Assembly (NCBI RefSeq): GCF_034259205.1
Contig: NZ_CP139487.1
Span: 3,286,001 to 3,350,000 of the forward strand
Source of the DNA: Peredibacter starrii
GTDB taxonomy: Bacteria; Bdellovibrionota; Bacteriovoracia; Bacteriovoracales; Bacteriovoracaceae
DNA length: 64,000 nt
Reading direction: 5' to 3'
Made by a program: the position numbers and the translations under genes. Position 1 is the first letter of the stretch; each line of letters opens with the position of its first letter. The notes beneath the pieces were generated by a model. It saw only the letters and a list, made by a program, of their open reading frames with translations. It did not search any database and had not been told where the DNA came from. Positions 32,709 to 41,923 of this stretch are shown in pieces.

Positions 32709-33373
32709 TAAGCTTGAGGTTCTTCGGACTGGGCCTGATCGTCTTGCGGCTGATCCTGATATTGATCTTGGTACGACTGATCATCCGCCGCTGGCTCACG
32801 CTGATCCTGTTCCAAATTTTCACCTTCAACCAGCGTTTCATCTCCTGTAGGGAACTGTTCTTCATTTGCATGAGTCTCAGGTCCTTCTTCTACTTCCACC
32901 ACTTCTTGAATGATGACTTTCTTCTTTGCAGCTTGCGCCAGTTGTTTTTCTTCAGGATCTTCATATGGAATATCCGCAGCGATATCGTCCTTTGTATTAT
33001 ATTCCTGATCAGGACCCGCACTGAAAATCTTTACTGATCCGAAAACTCTTACGTACTGAAGCTTAAACGGCTCACCCCAGATATCCACGGCATGATCATG
33101 GGACTTATCTCCCTTAATTTCTCGAGCTAGAACTGAATACTGATTATGGAATCGGTCACGAATAAAGTCTGGAAGACGCTGAGGTTCTTTCACAAGTTTA
33201 TTTGATCCATGAAGATCCACCACTACGAAGTTGGCAATCTGGGCCAGCTCATATTGAGTGAGGGCGACCTTCATCGTATCAATAAAAGGATTGATACGAG
33301 CTCCACCACCGAAAATACCACCGATGATAGTCAGAAGAGGAAGAAGTTTGAGGATGATTCTGATGAACTTCAT
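32705..33373 (-). CDS. GspG-like periplasmic protein with acidic tail
   Basis: A 222-residue protein: N-terminal membrane anchor (about 5-23), a domain similar to the globular part of major pseudopilin GspG (DIWGEPFKLQYV, then IFSAGPDQEYNTKDDIAADI, near 96-135), then an acidic Gln/Asp/Glu-rich tail (about 155-222). The Ca-binding loop of GspG is recognisable. It lacks the prepilin G-F-x-x-x-E motif, so it should not be processed as a pseudopilin. Its ATG overlaps the stop of the upstream cNMP-binding membrane gene by four bases, so they are coupled. No other type II secretion gene is nearby. Confidence 0.75.
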   Translation of the reverse strand: MKFIRIILKLLPLLTIIGGIFGGGARINPFIDTMKVALTQYELAQIANFVVVDLHGSNKLVKEPQRLPDFIRDRFHNQYSVLAREIKGDKSHDHAVDIWGEPFKLQYVRVFGSVKIFSAGPDQEYNTKDDIAADIPYEDPEEKQLAQAAKKKVIIQEVVEVEEGPETHANEEQFPTGDETLVEGENLEQDQREPAADDQSYQDQYQDQPQDDQAQSEEPQAY

Positions 33374-35418
33374 GCCGCTTTCGCCTCCACCATACGGTGA
33401 CGACCGACACTTTCAATGTACATCGCGAGTTCAATGTTCTCAGACAGGATTTTCCAGAACTTTTTATCTTCAATATAAAGAAAAAGACTTTCTTCAAGAG
33501 TGTTGACCGTGGCCGTTCTCGGAACATTGGCGATAAGCGCCACTTCGCCAAAGAAATCTCCCTGGCCCAACTCGGCGATCGTTTTGTCGTCTTTAACGAT
33601 TTCAACCTTTCCTCGGATAAGGAGATAGAATGTTTTATCATTCTCTCCCTGATCTACTACACTATGGCCCTTCGGGAAGATGACCAGATCCCCAGCTTCA
33701 ACAAAAAGATTCATGATCTCCGGCGGGAAATCTTTGAACATGTTAGCGGAAGAAACAAACTGCGAGATCTCAATTCTATTTCTCAGCTTTTCGTAATCCT
33801 GCTTAAACTGATCCATGGTCATGAGATCAGAGAAGATCTTTTCATGAAGCTCAAGATAAACAATTTCTTCGGCCGCCACCACATTGGCACTGCGTTTCTG
33901 TTGTCCCAGGATCGCCATCTCACCCAAAACGACATTTGATCCAAGGGTCACAATGTGTTTTGTTCTACCCGTTTTCTCGCGCACATTTACATTCACACTT
34001 CCGCGTACCAGGTAATAGACATGGCGACTTGAATCGCCTTGAAGAATTAAGGTATCACCTTTCTTCATGGTCTTTATTGAGGCTTTTTCCAATAAGAATG
34101 TGATGGCATCATCACCAAACTGATTGAAAAGCATGTTTTTCTTCAAGTTAGCATGGAGTTCATCAATTGAGAGATCTTGCGCCTTATAAATCTTTGAACT
34201 GCCCTTGAATTTCGAAAGTGGAACCATTAACGGCGAAAGGATATTTTTTACGAGAGTGTGAAAGAGATCAATCAAGAGATAGCCGGTAATGAACAATAAA
34301 GAAGCAAGCACAGCAACTGCTGAATATTTACTTAGATCTTGTCCCAATTGAATCTGATAAAAAAGACCCGGAAAACTTTTAAGGACAACTTCAAAACTAA
34401 ATAGCGTGAAGCCCACTGCCCAACCAAGAGACAGGACTGAATACACAACGTAGCGAATTTCATCTGAAATTTTAGCACCAGTATCATTCAGAATGCCCGA
34501 GAGGGAACAATTCTTTAGATAAGGCATGATATTTTTTAATTGAGTATCGGCATAGAAAAAGTAGAACAACTTGGTGAGATCACTTCTGCGATATGGGTTC
34601 ATCTCCATGAATGTCAGAAGTATTGAAACGATGGCCACATCATTAGCATAATTCTTTAGTCCCGGAATCAGAGTCAGAAGACAACATGATACTCCATAAA
34701 GTAATGAAGACATCACGCCATAGGCAACAATGACGGACTTTTTCGAATGAGAGTATATAGAGTTATCATTCACCCCTAAGGCAACTGCATAGGGGTAAAA
34801 CCTTAAGTATGGCCCATAAAAAGAACCTACTGAGGTCAATAGAAGTGCACCTTGAAAAAGCGCCCTCATGCTCATTAGAAGAGATGAAATAAGAAAGACT
34901 CGGAGGATCGCCTCTTCATAGCCTAAATCGTTTTTTAGAAAACTCTCCAGGTTCAAAGACGTGAAGCACTCAAAGTTTGCAAAGGCCCCGAAGAGCACTG
35001 CCACCAGGCCAAAAAACAAATTATCATTTTTAAATGGAACTTTAACTCGTTTGAATAACTGCAATTCTAAAATTGTACGATTTAGGATTGAGGTCTTTTG
35101 CTCATGAGGACTTTTATCTTCCGGTAGGCCCTCAAAATGATTCCCTACCCCTTCAAGAAGTTTTGCTTCATTCAGAAGTTTGATGGTTGTGATTATGGAG
35201 TGAAAACTCACCTTCCCCTGTGAATGATAAAGAGCGGAAGAGATGTCTTTGATACTATGTTTACCATTGAGAAGTTCAAGAATTTCCTGGTTCTCTTTAG
35301 GAAGAACAACTTGAGATTTACTCTCAGAGTCCTCCACCACGATATTCTTCTCGCCTTCGTAAAGGCTACAAGGTTTAAGGACAGGGCGTATTTGGTCTAA
35401 TTTTAAGGATTCGGCCAT
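33370..35418 (-). CDS. PqqD-like / degenerate M50-like / tandem cNMP-binding membrane protein
   Basis: A 682-residue protein in three parts. Residues 1-90: PqqD-like winged helix (LLNGKHSIKDISSALYH). Residues 125-390: multi-pass membrane region; MEMNPYRRSD (N264-P265, D270) sits where site-2 proteases have NPxxxxDG, but RALFQ (175-179) replaces HExxH, so it looks catalytically dead. Residues 410-520 and 535-670: two cyclic-nucleotide-binding domains, each with a phosphate-binding cassette (GEMAILGQQKRSA and GEVALIANVPRTA) keeping the Glu and Arg. It probably responds to cAMP, cGMP or a related nucleotide at the inner membrane. It is coupled to a GspG-like protein. The M50 reading is inference from a few residues. 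Confidence 0.8.
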   Translation of the reverse strand: MAESLKLDQIRPVLKPCSLYEGEKNIVVEDSESKSQVVLPKENQEILELLNGKHSIKDISSALYHSQGKVSFHSIITTIKLLNEAKLLEGVGNHFEGLPEDKSPHEQKTSILNRTILELQLFKRVKVPFKNDNLFFGLVAVLFGAFANFECFTSLNLESFLKNDLGYEEAILRVFLISSLLMSMRALFQGALLLTSVGSFYGPYLRFYPYAVALGVNDNSIYSHSKKSVIVAYGVMSSLLYGVSCCLLTLIPGLKNYANDVAIVSILLTFMEMNPYRRSDLTKLFYFFYADTQLKNIMPYLKNCSLSGILNDTGAKISDEIRYVVYSVLSLGWAVGFTLFSFEVVLKSFPGLFYQIQLGQDLSKYSAVAVLASLLFITGYLLIDLFHTLVKNILSPLMVPLSKFKGSSKIYKAQDLSIDELHANLKKNMLFNQFGDDAITFLLEKASIKTMKKGDTLILQGDSSRHVYYLVRGSVNVNVREKTGRTKHIVTLGSNVVLGEMAILGQQKRSANVVAAEEIVYLELHEKIFSDLMTMDQFKQDYEKLRNRIEISQFVSSANMFKDFPPEIMNLFVEAGDLVIFPKGHSVVDQGENDKTFYLLIRGKVEIVKDDKTIAELGQGDFFGEVALIANVPRTATVNTLEESLFLYIEDKKFWKILSENIELAMYIESVGRHRMVEAKAA

Positions 35419-35494
35419 ATGACTTTATCGTCATCTAGAAGGAGTAAGCTTACGACTTCATAACTGACCGAATCGGTACGTCCCTTAAATTAAA

Positions 35495-35989
35495 TCAGCC
35501 TCTTACATCGGGCCACTGTTCAGATTCATCAACTCCACGCTGAAACCCAGCTTCCTTTCCGACGATGTCACTGAGATGATCCAGACTTTGTTGCCAGCCT
35601 TGCTCACATTCCACAGCGCCCTCTTCATCTTCAAATCCCCGCTGATAGAGACGGATTTCTGTGCCTCCAGGTTTGGAGAAAAACTCCACTCCACTCTCAA
35701 GGTTTTGGTAAAGAGTCTTACCATCCGGTCCTTTAATCTCTTCATCAAATTGAATAAGTTTTTTACCCGGGACCAATTCTTTAATATGACCAGTGCAAAG
35801 ATATTGTCCGTCTTTTCCAGTGTGTTCATAGCGATATCTCCCATTCACCTTGGCATCAAACTCAGGAATTTTAAGCGTCATCCCTTCTGGATAGGCCCAC
35901 TGCTCAATGAGATTCGGTTGCACAAAATAATTGAACAACGTCTCACTATCTATGGGAAAAAATTTTGTCATGTTCACTTCATTTGCCAT
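35495..35989 (-). CDS. SRPBCC (AHSA1-like) protein
   Basis: A 164-residue cytoplasmic protein of the START/Bet v1-like superfamily, AHSA1 branch: FFPIDSETLFNYFVQPNLIEQWAYP, GRYRYEHTGKDG, and GWQQSLDHLSDIV at the end form the helix-grip fold with a hydrophobic cavity. The ligand is unknown. GGAGG precedes the ATG. It is a single gene. Confidence 0.88.
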   Translation of the reverse strand: MANEVNMTKFFPIDSETLFNYFVQPNLIEQWAYPEGMTLKIPEFDAKVNGRYRYEHTGKDGQYLCTGHIKELVPGKKLIQFDEEIKGPDGKTLYQNLESGVEFFSKPGGTEIRLYQRGFEDEEGAVECEQGWQQSLDHLSDIVGKEAGFQRGVDESEQWPDVRG

Positions 35990-36131
35990 AAAGGCCTCCG
36001 TGGTTAAAGGGCCATGTTAACGCTCACAACTCCAGAGGTAACGTGACGCTGAGGCTATTCTGATGGAAGGGGTTCACTTGGTTGAATTTAAGCCTTACAA
36101 GGCGGACCATTACCTCAATAAAGGAGCCCAT

Positions 36132-37034
36132 ATGGAAGCAACAACATCAAACTTAGGTTTTCGACATACTGGCTTCGATGCAGGTCAGTTCACTCGGGAA
36201 ATTGATATTGAATCTCAGGACGGGCTGATGTTGCACGGCTGGCAGATTGAGCCTCAAGGTGGTCTTGCCCGTGGGAATATAGTGATTGTTCATGGAATGA
36301 AAGACTACTCTGAAAGATATCTCGATTTTGCGAGAGAACTCTCTCAAGCAGGTTATCAGGTTTTTGGAATGGATCTAAGGGGCCTTGGAAGATCAGGTGG
36401 AGATCGAAATTATTTTCCACATATCGAAGACACAGTAGAAGATCTCAATCGCGCTTTGAAGGCCTTCAAGCAGTTCGATAATAATCAACCCTGGATCATC
36501 TTTGGCCATAGTGCTGGTGGGAATATTGTGGCCCGCTATGCAATCGATCACCAGATTGCCATTGATGGTTTTATTTTAAGCGGCCCCTTCTTAAAACCCA
36601 TGCCAGCATTGAATGAGTTTATCATTGGTGCTTTGAAAGCGGTGAATCTGGTTGCCCCTCATACCAACATGGTGGATTTACCGGACAAGGACTTTTCAAA
36701 AGATCCAAAAGTCGTACAGGACATGCTGAGTGATCCCTTAATAAATCACACTAAAATTCCGGCCCGGACGGGAGTGGAAATTCTCAATAACTGCAAATAC
36801 ATCGAGATGAACCGATCGGTAATATCCCTTCCTTTTCTTGTCATTCACGGAGAAAGTGATCTGGTGAATAACATTGAAGGCACAAAAGAATTTTTTGAAA
36901 GCACTAAAAACATTCCGGGAAAACAAATCAGGACCTATCCAGGTGTCTATCACGATCTATTGCATGAGCCAGAAAGAGAGCTTGTCGCGAGTGATATTAT
37001 TTCCTGGATCAATAGTGTGAGTACCCGACACTAG
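36132..37034 (+). CDS. Monoacylglycerol-lipase-like alpha/beta hydrolase
   Basis: About 300 residues. Seen: VIVHGMKDYSERYLDFARE and GMDLRGLGRSGGDR as in monoacylglycerol lipases, IIFGHSAGGNIVARYA with nucleophile Ser (GHSAG), VIHGESDLVNN with the acid and VYHDLLHEPER with the His. It probably hydrolyses lipid esters or lysophospholipids in the cytoplasm. The start at 36132 is preferred (AAGGAG 5 bases before the ATG) over 36063. The bestrophin gene follows after 33 bases. Confidence 0.88.
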   Translation: MEATTSNLGFRHTGFDAGQFTREIDIESQDGLMLHGWQIEPQGGLARGNIVIVHGMKDYSERYLDFARELSQAGYQVFGMDLRGLGRSGGDRNYFPHIEDTVEDLNRALKAFKQFDNNQPWIIFGHSAGGNIVARYAIDHQIAIDGFILSGPFLKPMPALNEFIIGALKAVNLVAPHTNMVDLPDKDFSKDPKVVQDMLSDPLINHTKIPARTGVEILNNCKYIEMNRSVISLPFLVIHGESDLVNNIEGTKEFFESTKNIPGKQIRTYPGVYHDLLHEPERELVASDIISWINSVSTRH

Positions 37035-37067
37035 ACTTGCTTATAAAAAAGAGATTAAAATCTTTTC

Positions 37068-37934
37068 ATGATTAATTATGATCCTCATCGTTGGATGGAC
37101 CACTTTTTTGATATTCGTGGTTCATTAGTAAAAGAAATTCTCGGCCGAGTACTTCTGTGTACCACGTGGTCGGCGGGTGTTGTTTATTTCCATGTCTATA
37201 TTCATCCCATTGCCATTCCATCCATCGTTCATACTTTGGTTGGTCTGGCACTGGGTCTTCTTCTGGTCTTTAGAACAAATGCTTCCTATGATCGATTCTG
37301 GGAAGGAAGAAAACTCTGGGGTGGCATTGTAAATGAAACCAGAAATCTAATCAGATCTTCGGAAGCATTCTTGATCAATGCTCCCGAAATCCGACATGAG
37401 ATCGCCAGTTGGATGCTTGCATTCGTCTATGGTTCCATGAACGCTCTTCGCGATAAGAAAAGCTTTGGCCCGATTGAAAATCGTCTTCCGCCTGAGAAAT
37501 TAAAGGCCGCCATGGAGGCCCCTCATCCAGCTTTATTCGCGGCCAAACAAATTAGCCTTCTTCTTCAAAAGGCCAAATCAGAAGGTCATATCACTGATTA
37601 TGTTCAGGCGACCATCGATCAGAACGTGCAACTTCTTGTGGACTACATTGGAGGTTGTGAACGCATTCACAAAACGCCACTTCCCTTCGCCTATGTCGTG
37701 CACCTTCGTCGGGCCCTGGTGATTTATTGCTTCACTTTACCGTTTGCTTTGGTGGGTTCATTTGAATGGCCATGGGCCACAATACTCGACACCTTGTTCC
37801 TCGCTTACATTTTCTTTGGCATTGAAGAGATCGGTGTCGAGATTGAGGATCCGTTTGGAGAAGATGAGAACGATCTTCCCCTGGAAACAATTTGTGCTTC
37901 TATTGAAAAGAATACTATGGGGCTTCTTTCTTAA
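37068..37934 (+). CDS. Bestrophin family anion channel
   Basis: A 288-residue inner-membrane protein. LLVFRTNASYDRFWEGRKLWGGIVNETRNL is split over the second helix and matches the bacterial bestrophin (RFP-TM/YneE) signature; LPFALVGSFEWPWATILD and EEIGVEIEDPFGEDENDLPL match the conserved C-terminal region with the acidic loop. Bacterial members form pentameric ion channels. The 3' end overlaps the convergent CLC gene by 20 bases, so two anion-channel families sit tail to tail. Confidence 0.93.
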   Translation: MINYDPHRWMDHFFDIRGSLVKEILGRVLLCTTWSAGVVYFHVYIHPIAIPSIVHTLVGLALGLLLVFRTNASYDRFWEGRKLWGGIVNETRNLIRSSEAFLINAPEIRHEIASWMLAFVYGSMNALRDKKSFGPIENRLPPEKLKAAMEAPHPALFAAKQISLLLQKAKSEGHITDYVQATIDQNVQLLVDYIGGCERIHKTPLPFAYVVHLRRALVIYCFTLPFALVGSFEWPWATILDTLFLAYIFFGIEEIGVEIEDPFGEDENDLPLETICASIEKNTMGLLS

Positions 37935-39252
37935 CTGAGAAATATTCATTTGGAACGTGGACTCCACGTCGTACAATTTTCTCTGTCATAATGGTTTCTT
38001 TTAAGAAGAAAAGCGAAATCAAATATGCGGCACTATTTCCTAAAAGAAGTGGTGCCACTCCAAAATGAGTTCCCGTCACTTCTAAGGCAAAAATCGTTGA
38101 AGTCAGAACCGCTCTGGTGGCCCCCGAGAACATAGATGACATACAAACCAGTGCAGTTACTTCTGGAATAATCCCCGCGTCTGGAAAAATGAAATGCCCA
38201 ACATAACTTAGAATGACTCCCAGACTACTTCCGAAAGTCAGAAGTGGTGCCAGGGTTCCTCCGGAAGTTCCACTTCCAAGTGAAATCGACCACGAGATAA
38301 ACTTAAACACGAACAAGGTAATCGCTGGAATGAGTAACAGCTTTCCTTGCAGGGCATTTGTGATGTTCACATACCCCACCCCTAAACTACGTGGATCAAT
38401 ATAACCGATGATTCCGACCACTAGACCACCAATCATTGGCCACCACATCCAATGAATAGGAAGTTTCTCAAACACATCTTCAATGATGAAGACCAATTTA
38501 GAAACCACACATGCAACTGCGCCCGTCACCGCCCCTGCCATGAAATAGAAGAAAATATTTTTGCCGTTTACCACCTCAGTGAACTCTCCAATTGGGAATT
38601 CCGCGTGAGTGTGTCCGCTGGCAAGTCGAATGGCGAAGGCAGTAGAAACTGCAATTAAAACTGGTATGAAAGATTTCGCAGAGAACTCAAAGAGAAGAAG
38701 TTCAATACAAATAAAGACCGCCGCCAGCGGAGTTCCAAAGATGGCAGTCATCCCAGCGGCAGCGCCTACAGCGAGAAGAATTTTTCTCTCATACTCGGAG
38801 AAATAAAAATGTCTTCCAATCCATGAACCAAGCGAACTCCCGGTCGCAATAATTGGTCCCTCTGCACCGAACGGTCCACCGGATCCAATTGAGATCGCCG
38901 CCGATAAAGGTTTAAGTAAAGTCATACGACGAGGAATTTTACTTTCTTTTGTAAGAATATTTTCCATCACCTCTGGAATACCGTGACCTCGGATCGCCTT
39001 GCTTCCATAACGGGCCATAAGACCGACAATGAAACCACCAATCACTGGAATGAAAATATAGATCAGAGGAAATTGATGTTCACCTAATTCCACTCTATGG
39101 GTAGAGAGAGATTGAAACCAAAAAAGGTTTGTGAAGAAAGCAATGGCGAGTAATAAAACTTTTGCGACCACAGTTGCGAGAGCACCGATAAGCGCGGCTA
39201 ACGAGCAGAGAATGATCAATTTCTTTCGATCAAATTCGATTTGTTTGTACAT
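37915..39252 (-). CDS. CLC family chloride channel/transporter
   Basis: About 446 residues with some 16 hydrophobic segments. Seen: RGHGIPEVME, SGGPFGAEGPIIATG with the gating Glu (E131), GTPLAAVFICIELL and GSGTSGGTLAPLLTFGSSLG. The Ser of the usual GSGIP is His (H90). The inner proton Glu of exchangers (E203 in E. coli ClC-ec1) falls on L185, next to the kept E184; non-acidic residues there are typical of CLC channels, so this may be a channel. The start at 39252 has AAGGA upstream; the frame is open to 39303 without a better site. No C-terminal CBS domains. Confidence 0.93.
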   Translation of the reverse strand: MYKQIEFDRKKLIILCSLAALIGALATVVAKVLLLAIAFFTNLFWFQSLSTHRVELGEHQFPLIYIFIPVIGGFIVGLMARYGSKAIRGHGIPEVMENILTKESKIPRRMTLLKPLSAAISIGSGGPFGAEGPIIATGSSLGSWIGRHFYFSEYERKILLAVGAAAGMTAIFGTPLAAVFICIELLLFEFSAKSFIPVLIAVSTAFAIRLASGHTHAEFPIGEFTEVVNGKNIFFYFMAGAVTGAVACVVSKLVFIIEDVFEKLPIHWMWWPMIGGLVVGIIGYIDPRSLGVGYVNITNALQGKLLLIPAITLFVFKFISWSISLGSGTSGGTLAPLLTFGSSLGVILSYVGHFIFPDAGIIPEVTALVCMSSMFSGATRAVLTSTIFALEVTGTHFGVAPLLLGNSAAYLISLFFLKETIMTEKIVRRGVHVPNEYFSVKKEAP

Positions 39253-39345
39253 TGATTGTCCTTGGATTACGACGAAAGTAATGCAAGGACACAAAGGCGC
39301 CAATGGGCAGCGTATCGAAACGGTGCATCAACAAATGAAAAGAAA

Positions 39346-40548
39346 TTAACCTTCGACGGTTCTTCCGACAATTCTCTTACTACCTAAGAATAAAATGAGA
39401 AGCGCCAGAGTAGAAGTTCCAACAAAGATTCCTCCGATGGGAGCGAGCTGTTGTGCCTTTAAAACACCTACCATCACTGAAGCAAGTGAGCCGATTGCCA
39501 TTTGAAGGAAACCCAGCATGGCCGCCGCACTTCCCGCTTTTCTGGCGAAAGGGGCCATGGCCAGTGCTGCAGCATTAGGATTTGATAAACCAATTGATGA
39601 TAGATAAATGAACATGGTGATCACTACGCCATAAACATTATACCAATCGTTATAAGCGCAGATAAAAAAAGTAGATGCAGTCAAAGTAAGTAAACAAAGT
39701 GCACCTAATAAAATTTGTTCATTGGAATATTTTTTCAGAAGAACTACGTTAAGCTGACTCGTGCCAACCATCCCCATGGCCACGAAAGCGAAAATCCAGC
39801 CGTAGACCTGTTCGCTGACTTTGAAGACTTCCATAAAAATTGTGGGAGAAGCAGCAAGATAAACAAAGAGACCTGAAAAACCAACTGCTCCAGCAATCGC
39901 ATATGTATAGAATTGAGGCTCTCGAAGAATCGATAGATAGTTTTTGAGAATGGGAAGTGGTTGAAGAACATGTGTCTCATCAGCGTGATGACTCTCCGGC
40001 AGAAACTTCGTCACAATGAAAAGCAGAAGACTTGAGCCAATGGCTAGCGCCACGAAGACAGATTGCCATCCAAAGTAGACCGACAAATAACCACCAACAG
40101 TAGGTGCTAAGAGTGGCGAAACTCCCAGAATGAGAATTAAAAGCGATAGAACCTTGGCACTCTCTCTTGGCTCAAAGAGATCGCGAACCATTGCAAAAGC
40201 ACCTACACTCGCCGCACATCCACCAACTGCTTGAATCACGCGAATGACAATCAAAGCTTCAATCGATTTAGCAAAGGCACAGGTAATGGAGGCCAGGATA
40301 TAAATGAGAAGACCAATAATCAGCGGTTTCTTTCTTCCAAAACGGTCCATCAATGGGCCATAAAATAATTGTCCGGAAGCAAGGCCAATAAAATAACTCG
40401 AAAGCGTGATCGAAACTTGCGCCACGTCGGTTTGAAAGTACTCTGCCATCAAAGGAAAAGCAGATAAATACATATCAATCGAAAAGGGAGATAAAGCGGT
40501 CAAAAAACCTAAAATGAGAATGAGTGAGCGACGTTGAGAATTATTCAT
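39346..40548 (-). CDS. MFS drug efflux transporter, Bcr/CflA type
   Basis: A 400-residue inner-membrane protein with 12 membrane helices. SPFSIDMYLSAFPLMAEYF, SGQLFYGPLMDRFGRKKPL (motif A) and VIRVIQAVGGCAASVGAFAMVRDLF (motif C-like) are typical of the Bcr/CflA family, proton-driven exporters of bicyclomycin, sulfonamides or other small molecules. The substrate is unknown. It lies between the CLC gene and a small membrane protein on the same strand. Confidence 0.93.
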   Translation of the reverse strand: MNNSQRRSLILILGFLTALSPFSIDMYLSAFPLMAEYFQTDVAQVSITLSSYFIGLASGQLFYGPLMDRFGRKKPLIIGLLIYILASITCAFAKSIEALIVIRVIQAVGGCAASVGAFAMVRDLFEPRESAKVLSLLILILGVSPLLAPTVGGYLSVYFGWQSVFVALAIGSSLLLFIVTKFLPESHHADETHVLQPLPILKNYLSILREPQFYTYAIAGAVGFSGLFVYLAASPTIFMEVFKVSEQVYGWIFAFVAMGMVGTSQLNVVLLKKYSNEQILLGALCLLTLTASTFFICAYNDWYNVYGVVITMFIYLSSIGLSNPNAAALAMAPFARKAGSAAAMLGFLQMAIGSLASVMVGVLKAQQLAPIGGIFVGTSTLALLILFLGSKRIVGRTVEG

Positions 40549-40575
40549 CCAAAGAGTGTAGTGAAACTCATCAGG

Positions 40576-40842
40576 TCATTCAACGATTTTACACTTCTTG
40601 GGATCCTTACTGTAATAAGAACAAACCGCCAGGGCCTTGGAACAAGCGGCATCAGTTGTGAAGGCGGTATAGTACTTATCGTGTCTGGAAGTTTCGGTGA
40701 AATCAGTGGCACGACATTTCTGCATGCTATTTAGCCAAATGATGGAGCCAAAAATCACAAAAACGAATACGGCCGGGATGATGGCATGCCGACTTAAATT
40801 GAACTTTGTCTGGTATTTGGGAATCAAGGGGTTTTTAGACAT
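40576..40842 (-). CDS. Small membrane-anchored protein
   Basis: An 88-residue protein with one membrane segment (about 20-37, IIPAVFVFVIFGSIIWL) after a short basic N-terminus, so the C-terminal 50 residues face the periplasm. That part has four cysteines (KCRAT, ACSKALAVC, KKCKIVE), probably two disulfides. No family is recognised. It is followed after 27 bases by the MFS gene on the same strand. Confidence 0.7.
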   Translation of the reverse strand: MSKNPLIPKYQTKFNLSRHAIIPAVFVFVIFGSIIWLNSMQKCRATDFTETSRHDKYYTAFTTDAACSKALAVCSYYSKDPKKCKIVE

Positions 40843-40984
40843 AGATTTACCATCAAATGAATGGCGACCCTACCATTGAAATACTCCTGCCTGATCGACA
40901 GAACCCGCTTAATTCAAGTGTAAGCGCAGACCAAATCTGAGTCAAATGAGATATATTTAATCTATATTCAAGTTGGTCCGTCAA

Positions 40985-41893
40985 CTATGCTAAATGATAG
41001 TCCATCTCTGAAGAGGGTACCGAGGTTTGTTCCTCTAAGAAGTTAAGAAACATCTGGAGTGGGAGTGACTTATTCTCCCGGGCCCAGTTAGCGAATATTT
41101 TTAATCGCGGCGAATATTCAGCGAATGGTACGAAGATCGCTCCTTCCCTTGTATGCATCATACTCCTCGATGTAATCAGAAGTCCTTTCCCGTGAGTCAC
41201 AAGTGTGGGACAACTCTCTTTGCGCTTTTTATAGTAGACCTTGGGATGCACATCTTTGGATTTCAAATACTCTAAGAACTCAGACTGAAATCCCAGGTTC
41301 TCATGCTTACCGTGAAAAATGAGGGTCTCACCTTCTAAATCCTGAGGGCGAATGGTCTTCTTTTTGGCCAGTGGATTATGGATGGGAACAAGAACACCAA
41401 TCTCATGGGTCTGAACCGCCATTTTTTCAATAGCAGAATCTTTAAAATCATTTACTCCAAAGGCAATATCCACCTTACCGGACTTTAAAAATCGTTCGAG
41501 TGAACTTAATGTGTGCTCCTCAATTTCTATCTCGACTTTAGGAAACTGTTCTTTAAATGAACTTATGATTCGAGGGATATTTGAATGAAATGCTGAATGA
41601 GTGAAACTAAAATGAAGTTTTTTCTCTTTCATCTTTGGCAAGGAGCGAACTTCCATCTCCATCTTTTCCATTTGAGAAAGAAGATCTTTCCCTTTTTTTA
41701 ATAAGTGAAGTCCCGCACCGGTTAACTCAACTTGTCTGGTTGATCGATTGAAGAGTTTTACTCCTAAATCATATTCCATCTGATTGATAAGCCGACTAAG
41801 TGGCGGTTGACTCATATTAAGTCTCTCAGCAGCCTTTCTGAAATTAAGCTCTTCGGCCAGGATCACAAATGCTTTCAACTCTCTAGATTCCAT
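40985..41893 (-). CDS. LysR-type transcriptional regulator
   Basis: About 302 residues: an N-terminal winged HTH (RELKAFVILAEELNFRKAAE, then LNMSQPPLSRLINQME) and a C-terminal effector-binding domain (about 90-295, LHFSFTHSAFHSNIPRII). The start at 41893 is preferred over the longer frame to 41947. It is divergent from an FAD-dependent oxidoreductase, the usual layout for a LysR and its target. A three-half-site dyad covers its own start codon, suggesting autoregulation. Confidence 0.93.
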   Translation of the reverse strand: MESRELKAFVILAEELNFRKAAERLNMSQPPLSRLINQMEYDLGVKLFNRSTRQVELTGAGLHLLKKGKDLLSQMEKMEMEVRSLPKMKEKKLHFSFTHSAFHSNIPRIISSFKEQFPKVEIEIEEHTLSSLERFLKSGKVDIAFGVNDFKDSAIEKMAVQTHEIGVLVPIHNPLAKKKTIRPQDLEGETLIFHGKHENLGFQSEFLEYLKSKDVHPKVYYKKRKESCPTLVTHGKGLLITSRSMMHTREGAIFVPFAEYSPRLKIFANWARENKSLPLQMFLNFLEEQTSVPSSEMDYHLA

Positions 41894-41923
41894 TGATACC
41901 CCTGAGGTATCAATAGTGATACC
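41893..41923. promoter_or_regulatory. LysR-type operator, three half sites
   Basis: TTGATACC and GGTATCAA are separated by CCTGA, and a third TGATACC follows after TAG. The first pair contains the LysR consensus T-N11-A. It overlaps the regulator's ATG and its AGGGG ribosome site, and lies 139 bases before the oxidoreductase start. Confidence 0.65.

Noticed and set aside
32705-33373. Component of a type II secretion operon
   Set aside because: The GspG-like domain lacks the prepilin cleavage motif, and no other gsp gene is present.
36063-36131. Longer N-terminus for the monoacylglycerol-lipase-like protein
   Set aside because: The AAGGAG site before 36132 is far better than anything before 36063, and the added residues match nothing in the fold.
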